From Bacteroidaceae bacterium (GTDB taxonomy: Bacteria; Bacteroidota; Bacteroidia; Bacteroidales; Bacteroidaceae): 64,000 bases of DNA. Location of the stretch: assembly GCA_017560945.1 (NCBI GenBank), contig JAFZDY010000046.1, positions 1-64,000 on the forward strand. Reading direction: 5' to 3'. The notes beneath the pieces were generated by a model. That model had not been told where the DNA came from. It ran no database searches and saw only the letters and a program-made list of their open reading frames with translations. This document shows positions 9,660 through 18,343 of the stretch, piece by piece; within the stretch, counting starts at the first letter, position 1, and each line of letters opens with the position of its first letter. The translations under genes were made by a program, and so were the position numbers.

Positions 9660-10348
9660 GCTTGAGTTGCTTTGTGATATTGTTCGATGAGCCAAGTCTT
9701 TTGCTCGACTATAGTCAAGTGACTATTGTCCAACAAGAGGGCGTCTTCTGCACGGCGCAAGGGGCTGACAGCTCGTGTCTCGTCGATGTGGTCGCGCTCC
9801 TTTACATTTGCCAATATTTCATCGAAGTTGGCATTCTCGCCTTTTTCCTGCAACTCTTTGTATCGGCGTTCGGCTCGTATTTCGGCCGATGCGGTTACAA
9901 AGATTTTCAATTCAGCATCGGGGAAAACGGTTGTACCAATGTCGCGTCCGTCCATAACTATGCCTTTGGCTTGTCCCATTTCCTGTTGCAGGGCTACAAG
10001 GGCGGTGCGTACAAAGTCGATGGCGGCGATGATGCTTACTCGTGAGGAAACTTCCATTGTGCGAATGCGATCCTCTACATCTGTGCCATTGAGTTGCGTG
10101 CGCGGACGTCCAGTTGATGGGTCAAGGGTGAATGAAATGTGAATGTGGTCAATCTCTTCCTTCAGTTTGTCATTGTCAATCTCTTTGCCATTGAAAAGTC
10201 CTTTTTCGATGCAATAGAGGGTGACGGCGCGATACATAGCACCGCTATCAATGTAGATATAGCCGATTTCGCGAGCAAGATCCTTTGCCATGGTGCTTTT
10301 TCCGCATGACGAGTAACCGTCGATGGCAATTGTTATTTTCTTCGTCAT
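9656..10348 (-). CDS. cmk: cytidylate kinase
   Basis: Cmk phosphorylates CMP and dCMP. The 230-residue protein has the P-loop [15 protein letters not shown] at the N-terminus, the [14 protein letters not shown] nucleotide-binding segment and an ERRYKEL lid motif. It overlaps ispH by 4 nt (ATGA). The porQ-cmk-ispH-pfkA order is shared by many Bacteroidales. Confidence 0.95.
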   Translation of the reverse strand: MTKKITIAIDGYSSCGKSTMAKDLAREIGYIYIDSGAMYRAVTLYCIEKGLFNGKEIDNDKLKEEIDHIHISFTLDPSTGRPRTQLNGTDVEDRIRTMEVSSRVSIIAAIDFVRTALVALQQEMGQAKGIVMDGRDIGTTVFPDAELKIFVTASAEIRAERRYKELQEKGENANFDEILANVKERDHIDETRAVSPLRRAEDALLLDNSHLTIVEQKTWLIEQYHKATQA

Positions 10349-10423
10349 ATATACCTTATTATATTATAATGTATGAGTTTTTTTGTTTATTCTTAGCTCT
10401 TTCATTGGAGGGGGAGTTTTGTG

Positions 10424-11398
10424 TCAAAGTCCCATGCTGAAGTTCAGTATCAAGGACGATGCGGCGGTGTGATAGTTGGCATATGCCGCTCCTATCTTTA
10501 CACGCTTTAGTTGAAGTCCGCCACCCAGTGTGGCACCTGTCCATTTGCTTCCTCCGTCGACCTTCAATTCATTACCTCGTTTGCAATTGTATCCAGCGGC
10601 TATGTAGAAGCGTTCGCTCGGCGCTATTTCTATTCCCATTATCACATGGTTGAATAATATTTCTTTAAATTTTGCATCCTCCCCACTTGGGTTGTAATAA
10701 GATGATTCCCAATGTGTCAAATCGTCCAGTGTGACAGATAATCGTATAGGAGCATGAGCCAATTTCTTTGACAATCCCACTTGCATGTTCAAGGGGAGTT
10801 TCTCATGCTCTTCGTCGAAGGTCTTTACTTGTCCGCCCAAGTTCCTTATGGTGAGTGAGGCAGAGAGCTCCTTCTCCTCGTGGAAGTAGTTGAGTCCAAG
10901 GTCTATTCCTATTGCCGAAGAGGTGTATTCAGCATAAGTCCCTTGGATGAACTTGGCCGTTACTCCACCGCTCCATCGTTCGCTTAGCAGGTAACTATAG
11001 GTGCCCATGAAGGACATGTCCTTTGCTGGAAGTTCGCCTAACTCGTTGTTGTTGACATCGGTTTCTGTGATGCTTCCGTAATCGAGATATTGTATGGCTG
11101 CTGCCCATGTCGAACGCTCTCCAAATTGACGCGCAAAGGCAGCACTGGCCACTTTGCTATCCTTGATATACGAAGTGAAACCTAAGTTTAGTGTCCTATC
11201 CGACACATTGCACAAGAGTGCAGGGTTGTGGAAGGATAGGGTTAGGTCATCGGCAATGGTAGTAATGTTTTCGCCTCCCAATGCGGCTGCGTGAGCCGAG
11301 TGGGGGAGGCGCAGAAAGGGAAATACGGTGTTGCCGTCCTGTCCCATACTCGCGCCAGCCAAAGTCATTAGCAGGGTAAATATCCAGTATCTTTTCAT
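10424..11398 (-). CDS. porQ: PorQ-like outer-membrane beta-barrel protein
   Basis: From the ATG at 11398 the 324-residue product begins MKRYWIFTLLMTLAGASMGQ, a signal peptide. It continues with a PorV/PorQ-type barrel: FPFLRLPHSAHAAALGGENIT, the repeated FHNPALL, and alternating hydrophobic strands to the end. PorQ is an accessory protein of the type IX secretion system. In many Bacteroidales it is found beside cmk, as here. No other type IX gene is in the window, so its function in this organism is unproven. Spacing to cmk is 75 bases. Confidence 0.75.
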   Translation of the reverse strand: MKRYWIFTLLMTLAGASMGQDGNTVFPFLRLPHSAHAAALGGENITTIADDLTLSFHNPALLCNVSDRTLNLGFTSYIKDSKVASAAFARQFGERSTWAAAIQYLDYGSITETDVNNNELGELPAKDMSFMGTYSYLLSERWSGGVTAKFIQGTYAEYTSSAIGIDLGLNYFHEEKELSASLTIRNLGGQVKTFDEEHEKLPLNMQVGLSKKLAHAPIRLSVTLDDLTHWESSYYNPSGEDAKFKEILFNHVIMGIEIAPSERFYIAAGYNCKRGNELKVDGGSKWTGATLGGGLQLKRVKIGAAYANYHTAASSLILNFSMGL

Positions 11399-11792
11399 AA
11401 TTTGCGTAGCAAAGGTAATCAAACCTTATTATATATGAAAACTTGCTCCCTCTTTTTTTATTGTGTCCCCCTGTTTTTCTTCTTTCACGAAGAAATATCC
11501 TTCATCAAGTGGGTAAGGTTGATTTCTTCATCTCATGAGGGAATATTTTCCCTTGCCTATGAATTTTTTCTCCCCCGTTGGGAAAAAAGTTTTTTCAGGT
11601 AGGGGAAAATTTCATTTGTTTTTAACCCCATTTAATAGCCTCGAAGGATTAAAAAACTTAAAAAACGATATAGATTGAAAAAAAAATGACGCAAGTGTGA
11701 CAATAAATGAAAAATATGTGCTACTTTTGCCCAAAGATTGAAAAACTGTGTATTCGGAATATTCAAAAAAACAAAAAAAATAAATAAAAACT
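11399..11792. other. divergent intergenic region between porQ and tonB
   Basis: No gene is visible in these 394 bases. A minus-strand TACCTTTG -7 box (11410-11417) lies just upstream of porQ. A plus-strand TACTTTTG -7 box (11722-11729) lies 64 bases before tonB. Neither has a clear TTTG at the right distance. The middle is A/T rich with short self-complementary runs. Confidence 0.5.
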
Positions 11793-12479
11793 ATGGAAGT
11801 TAAAAAAGCTCCTGTTGCCGATTTGGAAGGCAAAAAGACCACCGGTTTGTTGGTGGGTTTCATCTTCATCCTTGGATTGATGTTCGTGGCTTTTGAGTGG
11901 ACACGTCATGAGATTGAAGAAACTGGTGAAATCTTTACTGTGGCAATGATTAATTTTGAAGAGGAAGTCATTCCTATCACCATGCAAGAAAAGCCCGTGG
12001 CTCCCGTGCCTGTAGAGGCTAAGGCGATTGCCGAGACTATCGAGATCGTAGAAGACGATGCTGAAATCGAGGAAACTATCATTCAGTCTGATGAAGATAT
12101 GGGTGAGGTGATTGAGATTCAGAACATCGAGAACGTAGTGGTAGAAGAGCCTGAAAAGGAAGAAGAAATCTTCCAGGTAGTAGAGGCTATGCCCGAGTTC
12201 CCCGGTGGTACACAAGAGTTGATGAAGTGGCTTCAGAAGAATATCAAGTATCCCGCTATCTCTCAGGAGAACGGTATTCAGGGTCGTGTAATCGTTCAGT
12301 TCGTGGTTAACAAGGACGGTTCTATCGTTGATCCCGAGGTTATCCGTAGTGTTGACCCCTACTTGGACAAGGAAGCCCTCCGTGTAGTTAACGCCATGCC
12401 TAAGTGGAAGCCAGGTGAACAGCGTGGTAAGGCTGTACGCGTTAAGTTTACATTGCCCATCCAGTTCCGTCTTAACTAA
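11793..12479 (+). CDS. tonB: TonB-family energy transducer
   Basis: TonB couples the inner-membrane proton motive force to outer-membrane receptors. The 228-residue protein has one membrane helix near the N-terminus (TGLLVGFIFILGLMFVAF), an acidic Glu/Val-rich periplasmic linker, and a TonB C-terminal domain (PEFPGGTQELMKWLQKNI, then GRVIVQFVVNKDGSI and MPKWKPG). The PGG...YP pattern is typical of Bacteroidetes TonB proteins. A terminator follows. The exbB-exbD partners lie 2.3 kb downstream. Confidence 0.9.
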   Translation: MEVKKAPVADLEGKKTTGLLVGFIFILGLMFVAFEWTRHEIEETGEIFTVAMINFEEEVIPITMQEKPVAPVPVEAKAIAETIEIVEDDAEIEETIIQSDEDMGEVIEIQNIENVVVEEPEKEEEIFQVVEAMPEFPGGTQELMKWLQKNIKYPAISQENGIQGRVIVQFVVNKDGSIVDPEVIRSVDPYLDKEALRVVNAMPKWKPGEQRGKAVRVKFTLPIQFRLN

Positions 12480-12523
12480 GTCGGCTGGTAACATTTGAAG
12501 AAAGTGAAACAATTATAGAAAGA

Positions 12524-12552
12524 AGAGGTTGCCTGCGAGCAATCTCTTTTTT
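12524..12552 (+). terminator. terminator after tonB
   Basis: AGAGGTTGC pairs with GCAATCTCT across a 6-nt loop and is followed by six T. It ends two bases before the start codon of the next gene. Confidence 0.75.
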
Positions 12553-12554
12553 CG

Positions 12555-13550
12555 ATGAAACTTCTCGATTTTATGATGTATAACGCATCACAACTTCAGA
12601 CTAAAATCAACGAGTACATTGCTACGCTTGACTATAAACGTCCACCCGTAGGATTGTATGAACCAGTGGAATATACGCTCGCACTTGGTGGCAAGCGCAT
12701 ACGCCCTGTGTTGATGCTGATGGCCTATAATATGTATAAGGAAGAGGTGGAGGCTATTCTCCCTTCTGCTGTGGCTATCGAGACGTATCACAACTATACT
12801 CTTCTCCACGATGACCTCATGGATAAGGCCGACTTACGCCGTGGTAACCCTACTGTGCACAAGAAGTGGGATGAGAATACAGCCATCCTCTCGGGTGATA
12901 CCATGTTGGTGTTGGCGTACAAGATGATGTGTCAGTGTGATGGAAAGTATTTGAAGGCGGTGATGGATATCTTCAACGAAACTGCGTTGGAGATAGGCGA
13001 AGGTCAACAATTCGATATGGAGTTCGAGACACGCAACAACGTAACCGAGAAAGAATATTTGGAGATGATTCGCCTGAAGACCTCCGTGCTATTGGCCGCC
13101 AGTTTGCAGATTGGTGCCGTGCAAGCAGGTGCGTCGGACGAGGATGCTCGTAACCTGTATGACTTTGGCCTTCAGTTAGGATTGGCCTTCCAATTACAGG
13201 ACGATTATCTCGACGTATATGGCGACCCTGTAGTGTTTGGCAAACGAGTGGGAGGCGACATCTTATGCAACAAGAAGACCTATATGCTCATCAATGCTTT
13301 TCAACTTGCCGATGAAGCGCAACGTGCTGAACTCGAGCGTTGGATTGCTGCCGAGGATTACAATCCTGAGGAAAAGGTGAGCGCGGTGACTGCTCTTTAC
13401 GATGCCATCGGTATCAAGGAACTTTGTCATCGAAAAATAGAATCATATTTCCATGCGGCAGAGGCCTGCTTGGATAAAGTGACCGTAGATAACGGACGCA
13501 AACAGGTACTTCGCAACTTTGCCCTTTCATTGATGGGGCGTAAGGTGTAA
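12555..13550 (+). CDS. polyprenyl diphosphate synthase
   Basis: A trans-isoprenyl diphosphate synthase of 331 residues. It has the first aspartate-rich motif HDDLMDKADLRRG, the second QDDYLDVYG, the GGKRIRP substrate loop and KTYMLI. The residues just before the first DDxxD are bulky (TLLHDD), but the product chain length (C15 to C40) cannot be read safely. It uses the DMAPP/IPP made by the ispH and dxr pathway. The start is 3 bases past the tonB terminator. Confidence 0.9.
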   Translation: MKLLDFMMYNASQLQTKINEYIATLDYKRPPVGLYEPVEYTLALGGKRIRPVLMLMAYNMYKEEVEAILPSAVAIETYHNYTLLHDDLMDKADLRRGNPTVHKKWDENTAILSGDTMLVLAYKMMCQCDGKYLKAVMDIFNETALEIGEGQQFDMEFETRNNVTEKEYLEMIRLKTSVLLAASLQIGAVQAGASDEDARNLYDFGLQLGLAFQLQDDYLDVYGDPVVFGKRVGGDILCNKKTYMLINAFQLADEAQRAELERWIAAEDYNPEEKVSAVTALYDAIGIKELCHRKIESYFHAAEACLDKVTVDNGRKQVLRNFALSLMGRKV

Positions 13551-13585
13551 GTCCTGCGACAAGTGAGTAGAGGAAGTAGTATACC

Positions 13586-14365
13586 ATGCAGATAGTCGAT
13601 ACTCATTCACACCTCTTCACTGAAGAGTTTTCCGATGATCTCTCAGAGGTGATTGAGCGTGCACGTCAAGCTGGTGTCAGTCGCATTTATATGCCAAACA
13701 TCGATGCTTCAACGATAGAGTCACTCATGTGTGTTTGTAGAGCCTATGAAGGTTATTGTTTCCCTATGTTAGGGTTACATCCTACATCTGTAGGTGAAGG
13801 CTTTCAGGCAGAGTTGGATCTGCTTAAACCCTTGCTCGACAAACCCGAACATCCTTTCGTGGCAATTGGAGAAGTTGGTCTTGATCTCTATTGGGACAAA
13901 ACCTTCAGGCGTGAGCAAGAAGAGGCACTTCGACAACAGATTGCTTGGGCTTTAGAGTACGATCTTCCGTTGGTGATTCATTGCCGCGAGGCGTTTGATG
14001 AACTCTACAATGTGATGTGCGATTATCGCCACACTTCACTTCGAGGAATCTTTCATAGCTTCACCGGTACTACAGAAGATACTTGTCGGTTGCTTTCGTT
14101 TGAAGGATTCATGTTAGGGATAAACGGAGTGCTCACTTTCAAGAAATCTACCCTGCCGGGAGTGTTGACGAATGTCCCACTTGAACGGTTGGTGTTAGAG
14201 ACTGATTCACCCTACTTGGCGCCAGTACCCTATAGGGGAAAACGCAACGAAAGTGCTTACATCCAATATACGTTGGCTCACCTTGCCTCGGTGTACGGCC
14301 TTAGTGTGGAAGAGGTGGCAACTATAACGACAAATAATGCCAAAAAGGTGTTCGAAAAAGGGTGA
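13586..14365 (+). CDS. tatD: TatD-family metal-dependent hydrolase
   Basis: A 259-residue TIM-barrel nuclease of the TatD family. It shows DTHSHLF at the N-terminus, LGLHPT, the GEVGLDLYWDKTFRREQE signature, the H in VIHCREAF, FHSFTG and the C-terminal LETDSPYLAP metal site. Family members are 3'-5' DNA/RNA exonucleases or D-aminoacyl-tRNA deacylases. It follows the prenyl synthase after 35 bases and is probably co-transcribed. Confidence 0.92.
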   Translation: MQIVDTHSHLFTEEFSDDLSEVIERARQAGVSRIYMPNIDASTIESLMCVCRAYEGYCFPMLGLHPTSVGEGFQAELDLLKPLLDKPEHPFVAIGEVGLDLYWDKTFRREQEEALRQQIAWALEYDLPLVIHCREAFDELYNVMCDYRHTSLRGIFHSFTGTTEDTCRLLSFEGFMLGINGVLTFKKSTLPGVLTNVPLERLVLETDSPYLAPVPYRGKRNESAYIQYTLAHLASVYGLSVEEVATITTNNAKKVFEKG

Positions 14366-14542
14366 AACAGGTCAAAAAAAGGCTTGAAAAAATTAAAATA
14401 TATTAATTTTAGCCTTTTCGTAAAATTAAATTGGAAAGAAAGGTGGGTAAGCCGAATAAAAAGAATACATTTGTAGCTGAAAAACTCGGTAAACTCGAAA
14501 AGGGATGAGAAAAGGGACGTTTGTCGCCCCAAAAAGGTAGAA

Positions 14543-14630
14543 GGAGAGATGCTCGAGTGGTTGAAGAGGCACGCCTGGAAAGCGTGTATACGCCAAAAGC
14601 GTATCGGGGGTTCGAATCCCCCTCTCTCCG
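14543..14630 (+). tRNA. tRNA-Ser (anticodon GGA)
   Basis: An 88-nt class II tRNA. The acceptor stem GGAGAGA pairs with TCTCTCC (14623-14629) and the discriminator is G. The anticodon stem CACGC/GCGTG encloses CTGGAAA with anticodon GGA at 14577-14579. A long variable arm and the T loop TTCGAAT are present. The 3' CCA is not encoded. A TACATTTG -7-like box lies at 14466-14473. Confidence 0.95.
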
Positions 14631-14736
14631 CAGGTGAAATGCCGCGACAAAACAAAAAACGAAAACAAAAAAATAAAAAAGAGAGAAATAACAATAAACT
14701 TAATAATTATTTAATCCTAAAAAATTTAAAGACACA

Positions 14737-15555
14737 ATGAAAAAGTTATTTGCAATTGTTGCAGTGATGGGAATGATGACCTTCGGTCTTACCCAGTCAG
14801 TAATGGCTCAGGAAGAAGCTGCTGCTTCTACTGAAGTTGTAGATTCTGTTGCTGTTGATTCAGCAGCTGTTGAAGAGGCTCCCGTAGCAGAAGAGGCTCC
14901 TATCGTGGAAGAAGTTAAAGGAAGTTTCCACAAGGATATCAAGACTAAGTTCATCGAAGGTGATGCAAGCTTCATGTCATTGGTTGCTATTGCGTTGGTA
15001 ATTGGTTTGGCTTTCTGTATCGAGCGTATCATCTACTTGAGCCTTGCAGAAGTTAACACTAAGAAGTTGATGGCTAAGATTGAGGCTGCTCTTGCTAACG
15101 GTGACGTTGAAGGCGCTAAGACAGTATGCCGTAACACTCGCGGTCCTGTTGCTTCTATCTGCTACCAAGGTTTGATGCGTATCGAAGAAGGTGTTGACGT
15201 TGTTGAGCGTTCAGTAGTTTCTTACGGTGGTGTTCAGTCAGCTTACCTTGAAAAGGGTTGCTCTTGGATTACATTGTTCATCGCGATGTCTCCTTCACTC
15301 GGATTCTTGGGTACTGTGATCGGTATGGTGCAGGCGTTCGACGCTATCGAGGCTGCAGGTGATATCTCTCCGACAGTTGTTGCTGGTGGTATGAAGGTGG
15401 CTTTGATTACTACTATCTTCGGTATCGTAGCTGCTTTGGTTCTCCAGGTATTCTATAACTATATCCTTTCTAAGATTGAGGCTTTGACTGCTGATATGGA
15501 AGATTCTTCTATCACTCTCCTCGACCTCATCATGAAGTACAACTTGAAGAAGTAA
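14737..15555 (+). CDS. exbB: ExbB/TolQ/MotA-family proton channel protein
   Basis: The protein starts with a signal-like segment (MKKLFAIVAVMGMMTFGLTQSVMAQ) and an Ala/Val/Glu linker to about residue 65. The ExbB core follows: one helix near 83-105, then the paired helices at about 185-245 (SPSLGFLGTVIGMVQAFDAI and MKVALITTIFGIVAALVLQVF). ExbB forms the proton channel with ExbD that energises TonB. The Ala/Glu-rich N-terminal extension is common in Bacteroidetes. It heads a four-gene operon. Confidence 0.92.
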   Translation: MKKLFAIVAVMGMMTFGLTQSVMAQEEAAASTEVVDSVAVDSAAVEEAPVAEEAPIVEEVKGSFHKDIKTKFIEGDASFMSLVAIALVIGLAFCIERIIYLSLAEVNTKKLMAKIEAALANGDVEGAKTVCRNTRGPVASICYQGLMRIEEGVDVVERSVVSYGGVQSAYLEKGCSWITLFIAMSPSLGFLGTVIGMVQAFDAIEAAGDISPTVVAGGMKVALITTIFGIVAALVLQVFYNYILSKIEALTADMEDSSITLLDLIMKYNLKK

Positions 15556-15578
15556 GAAACCCTCCAAAAATATTTTAA

Positions 15579-16058
15579 GTGATGAAAGCACATAGAGTAT
15601 CATTTTTTGTATTTATAGCCTTGATTATCGCTACTCTTGTAGTCTTCGGACTTTTCTACGGAGTAGGTTATGATAATCCTGTGGGTAAGTACAATGCTCC
15701 TGAGCACACTGGCACATTGATTGTGTTCATGTATGCTATGGCAGGCATCTGTATTTTGGCTACAGTTCTTGGAGCTTTGGGTAATGTTATTTCATCTTTT
15801 GGTGGTCCTAAGGGTGTTAATATTACTGGTGTACCTAACACTGCGATATCTATTGTATCAATTTTGATCTTTGTTGGTGTATTGGTTGGTTCATGGGTTA
15901 TGGCTTCTGACGAAGCATTGAGATTGCCCAATGGTGATTTCTTTACCGATGCTACCTTGTTAAAGATCTCTGATATGTTCGTATATTCACTCTACGCCTT
16001 GGTTGCTATAGCTTCTTTGGCATTGGTTGTGAACTTGTCAGGTATCTTCAAAAAATAA
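15579..16058 (+). CDS. four-helix membrane protein in the exb operon, function unknown
   Basis: 159 residues with about four hydrophobic helices: near residues 7-27, 48-70, 88-110 and 132-155. I do not recognise a named domain. It lies 23 bases after exbB and 31 bases before the first exbD, so it is very probably part of the same energy-transducing complex or its assembly. Small membrane proteins in this position recur in Bacteroidales. Confidence 0.8.
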   Translation: MMKAHRVSFFVFIALIIATLVVFGLFYGVGYDNPVGKYNAPEHTGTLIVFMYAMAGICILATVLGALGNVISSFGGPKGVNITGVPNTAISIVSILIFVGVLVGSWVMASDEALRLPNGDFFTDATLLKISDMFVYSLYALVAIASLALVVNLSGIFKK

Positions 16059-16089
16059 TTCAAGAACCTATTAAATTAGTATAAGAATA

Positions 16090-16671
16090 ATGGGAAAAAG
16101 ATCAGTGCCGGAACTGAACTCAAGTTCAACCGCTGACATCTCTTTCATATTGCTTATCTTCTTCCTTACCACTACTTCAATGGATACGGACAGAGGTTTG
16201 GCACGTCGTTTGCCTCCTCCTCCCGAAGATCACTTGGAGCAAGAAGATACTAAGGTGAAGGAACGCAATGTGCTTCAGGTAAGAATCAATGCCATGGATG
16301 AATTGATGCTTGGTAGTGAAATTGCCGATGTAAGCCAGATTAGAGAGATAGCGAAGGAGTTCATTGACAATCCGGAAAACTTGCCTAACTTGCCCGATAA
16401 GACTGCTCGTGATATCGACTTCTTCGGTACAGTATATATTACCGATAAGCACGTTATTTCTTTGCAGAGCGACCGTGGTACAAGTTATTCAAAGTATTTC
16501 GAAGTACAGAATGAATTGGTTGCTGCATACAATGAATTGCGCGATGAGTTGTCTCGTCGTAAGTTCGGAAAGCCTTATCTTGAATTGCCTGAGGAACAAC
16601 AAGTGGCAGTTCGTTCATACTATCCGATGAAGATTTCAGAGGCAGAACCTAAGAATTATGGAACACGCTAA
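16090..16671 (+). CDS. exbD: ExbD/TolR-family protein (first copy)
   Basis: 193 residues. The N-terminus (VPELNSSSTADISFILLIFFLTTTSMD) contains the single membrane helix with the conserved channel Asp. A periplasmic domain carries the inserted segment common in Bacteroidetes ExbD. It partners ExbB. The second, shorter copy begins 14 bases after its stop. Confidence 0.9.
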   Translation: MGKRSVPELNSSSTADISFILLIFFLTTTSMDTDRGLARRLPPPPEDHLEQEDTKVKERNVLQVRINAMDELMLGSEIADVSQIREIAKEFIDNPENLPNLPDKTARDIDFFGTVYITDKHVISLQSDRGTSYSKYFEVQNELVAAYNELRDELSRRKFGKPYLELPEEQQVAVRSYYPMKISEAEPKNYGTR

Positions 16672-16685
16672 ATTTTAGTACAGTT

Positions 16686-17150
16686 ATGAGTAAATTTGGA
16701 AAAGGAGAAAAAAGAGGAATGCCGGCGTTGAATACGTCATCATTGCCTGACTTGATCTTCACCATCTTGTTCTTCTTCATGATTGTTACTACAATGCGTG
16801 AAGTTACTTTGATGGTAGAGTTCAAAGTTCCTAAGGGAACAGAAATTGAGAAGATGACCAAGAAATCACTCGTGTCATACATCTACGTGGGTAAGCCTAC
16901 TCGCGAATGGCGTCCTCGAGTTGGTTCAGGTACTCAAATTCAGTTGAACGATAAGTTTGCCAGCCTCTACGAGGTGCAGGATTATGTTTACCAGGAGCGT
17001 GAAGCTATGAAGGAGATTGATAAGCCCTTCATGAAGGTTTCCTTGAAGGTAGACAGAGATACTCGAATGGGTATTGTTACTGACATCAAGCAGGAGTTGC
17101 GTAAAGCATGGGCCTTGAATATCAACTATTCTGCGGATAATCGCAACTAA
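16686..17150 (+). CDS. exbD: ExbD/TolR-family protein (second copy)
   Basis: 154 residues with the same N-terminal plan as its neighbour (MPALNTSSLPDLIFTILFFFMIVTTMRE), including the helix Asp. The periplasmic part is shorter. Two unequal ExbD copies after one ExbB suggest a hetero-ExbD motor or a specialised TonB system. A strong terminator at 17172-17207 ends the operon. Confidence 0.9.
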   Translation: MSKFGKGEKRGMPALNTSSLPDLIFTILFFFMIVTTMREVTLMVEFKVPKGTEIEKMTKKSLVSYIYVGKPTREWRPRVGSGTQIQLNDKFASLYEVQDYVYQEREAMKEIDKPFMKVSLKVDRDTRMGIVTDIKQELRKAWALNINYSADNRN

Positions 17151-17171
17151 TAGTTTGGTTATAAATCATCC

Positions 17172-17207
17172 AGAAGGGGATATGTTCTTTGGAGCATATC
17201 CCCTTCT
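17172..17207 (+). terminator. exb operon terminator
   Basis: AGAAGGGGATATG pairs perfectly with CATATCCCCTTCT across a 10-nt loop, 21 bases past the second exbD stop; a TCTTT run follows. Confidence 0.8.
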
Positions 17208-17415
17208 TCTTTATGAATTTGTATGTATATATGATGTATGGATATTTTTGGTTTTATGCTACTCCTATTTTTTGCCTAACAGATGATTTTAAGTTTTGCT
17301 GAGTATTAAGAATATATTTTCGTCAGAAAACAACTCTTTATCCGTTAAATTGCATAAATAAATGCCGCTTTTTTAATCTTATTTGTGTACTTTTGCACAA
17401 CTATATCTACTACGC

Positions 17416-18288
17416 ATGGCAAAGAAACGGAAAAGAAAATATTGGTGGCGAAACTTTAAGTTTAAGTACAAACTGACCATTATCAATGAGAATACTTTGG
17501 AAGAAGTTTTCTCGTTGTACGTATCAAAGTTAAATGGTTTTTCAGTATTGTTTTCAGTATTGTTGCTGCTGTTTTTTGTTACCTCATTGTTGATGGTATA
17601 CACACCTCTGCGGAATTATTTGCCCGGATATATGAGCAATGAATTGCGTTCAACTATTGTCGCTAATGCTTTGCGTGTAGATTCATTGGAGTTGATTGCA
17701 GAACAACAACATCGTTACGTGACCAATATTCAGGATTTGTTGGCAGGTCGAGTGGTTCTTGATTCAGTAAACACAATGACTGATATTGATTCTTTGCGCG
17801 AGATGCCTATTGATATGCTTGAAGATGCTTCTGAGCGCGAAATGCAGTTCCGTATGCAATATGAGGAAGAAGAGCGTTACAACTTGACTGGTGTGCGATT
17901 AGGAAATCCTGATATTGCGAGTTTGAACTTCCATCGTCCTACCCGAGGAATACTTTCTTCGGTGTTCGATGTGGAAAAACAACATTACGGAGTTGATATT
18001 GCTGCTACACCCAATTCCAGTGTGTTAGCAACGTTGGATGGTACCGTTCTTTGGTGTGGATATACGATGGATGCAGGTTATGTGATAACTCTGCAACACA
18101 AGAAAGGCTTGGTTTCCGTCTATAAGCATTGTGGAACTTTGTTGAAGGAACAGGGTCAGTCCGTTAGAGCAGGCGAGGCCATTGGTCTGGTTGGAAAGAA
18201 GGGAGTACACATCGCAGGTCCTCATTTGCATTTCGAACTATGGAATAATGGCGAGGCTTTGAATCCTGAAAAATACATAGTGTTCTAA
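17416..18288 (+). CDS. M23-family (LytM) peptidase, membrane anchored
   Basis: I used the ATG at 17416 (MAKKRKRKYWWRN). The 290-residue protein has a basic N-terminus, one membrane helix near residues 43-65 and a C-terminal LytM domain with HYGVDIAA, GYVITLQHKKGLVSVYKH and HLHFELW. These zinc endopeptidases cut peptidoglycan cross-bridges or act as activators of other hydrolases. The HYGVD motif retains His and Asp ligands, so it is probably active. A TACTTTTG -7-like box lies at 17388-17395. dxr follows after 55 bases. Confidence 0.88.
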   Translation: MAKKRKRKYWWRNFKFKYKLTIINENTLEEVFSLYVSKLNGFSVLFSVLLLLFFVTSLLMVYTPLRNYLPGYMSNELRSTIVANALRVDSLELIAEQQHRYVTNIQDLLAGRVVLDSVNTMTDIDSLREMPIDMLEDASEREMQFRMQYEEEERYNLTGVRLGNPDIASLNFHRPTRGILSSVFDVEKQHYGVDIAATPNSSVLATLDGTVLWCGYTMDAGYVITLQHKKGLVSVYKHCGTLLKEQGQSVRAGEAIGLVGKKGVHIAGPHLHFELWNNGEALNPEKYIVF

Positions 18289-18343
18289 AGGAACACCCAC
18301 CACGTAATGAACTGAAATAATAGAGAAAAAGAAAATAATATAT

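Noticed and set aside
11763-12512. Minus-strand 249-residue frame opposite tonB
   Set aside because: Shadow of the TonB linker and domain; composition is that of a reversed acidic repeat.
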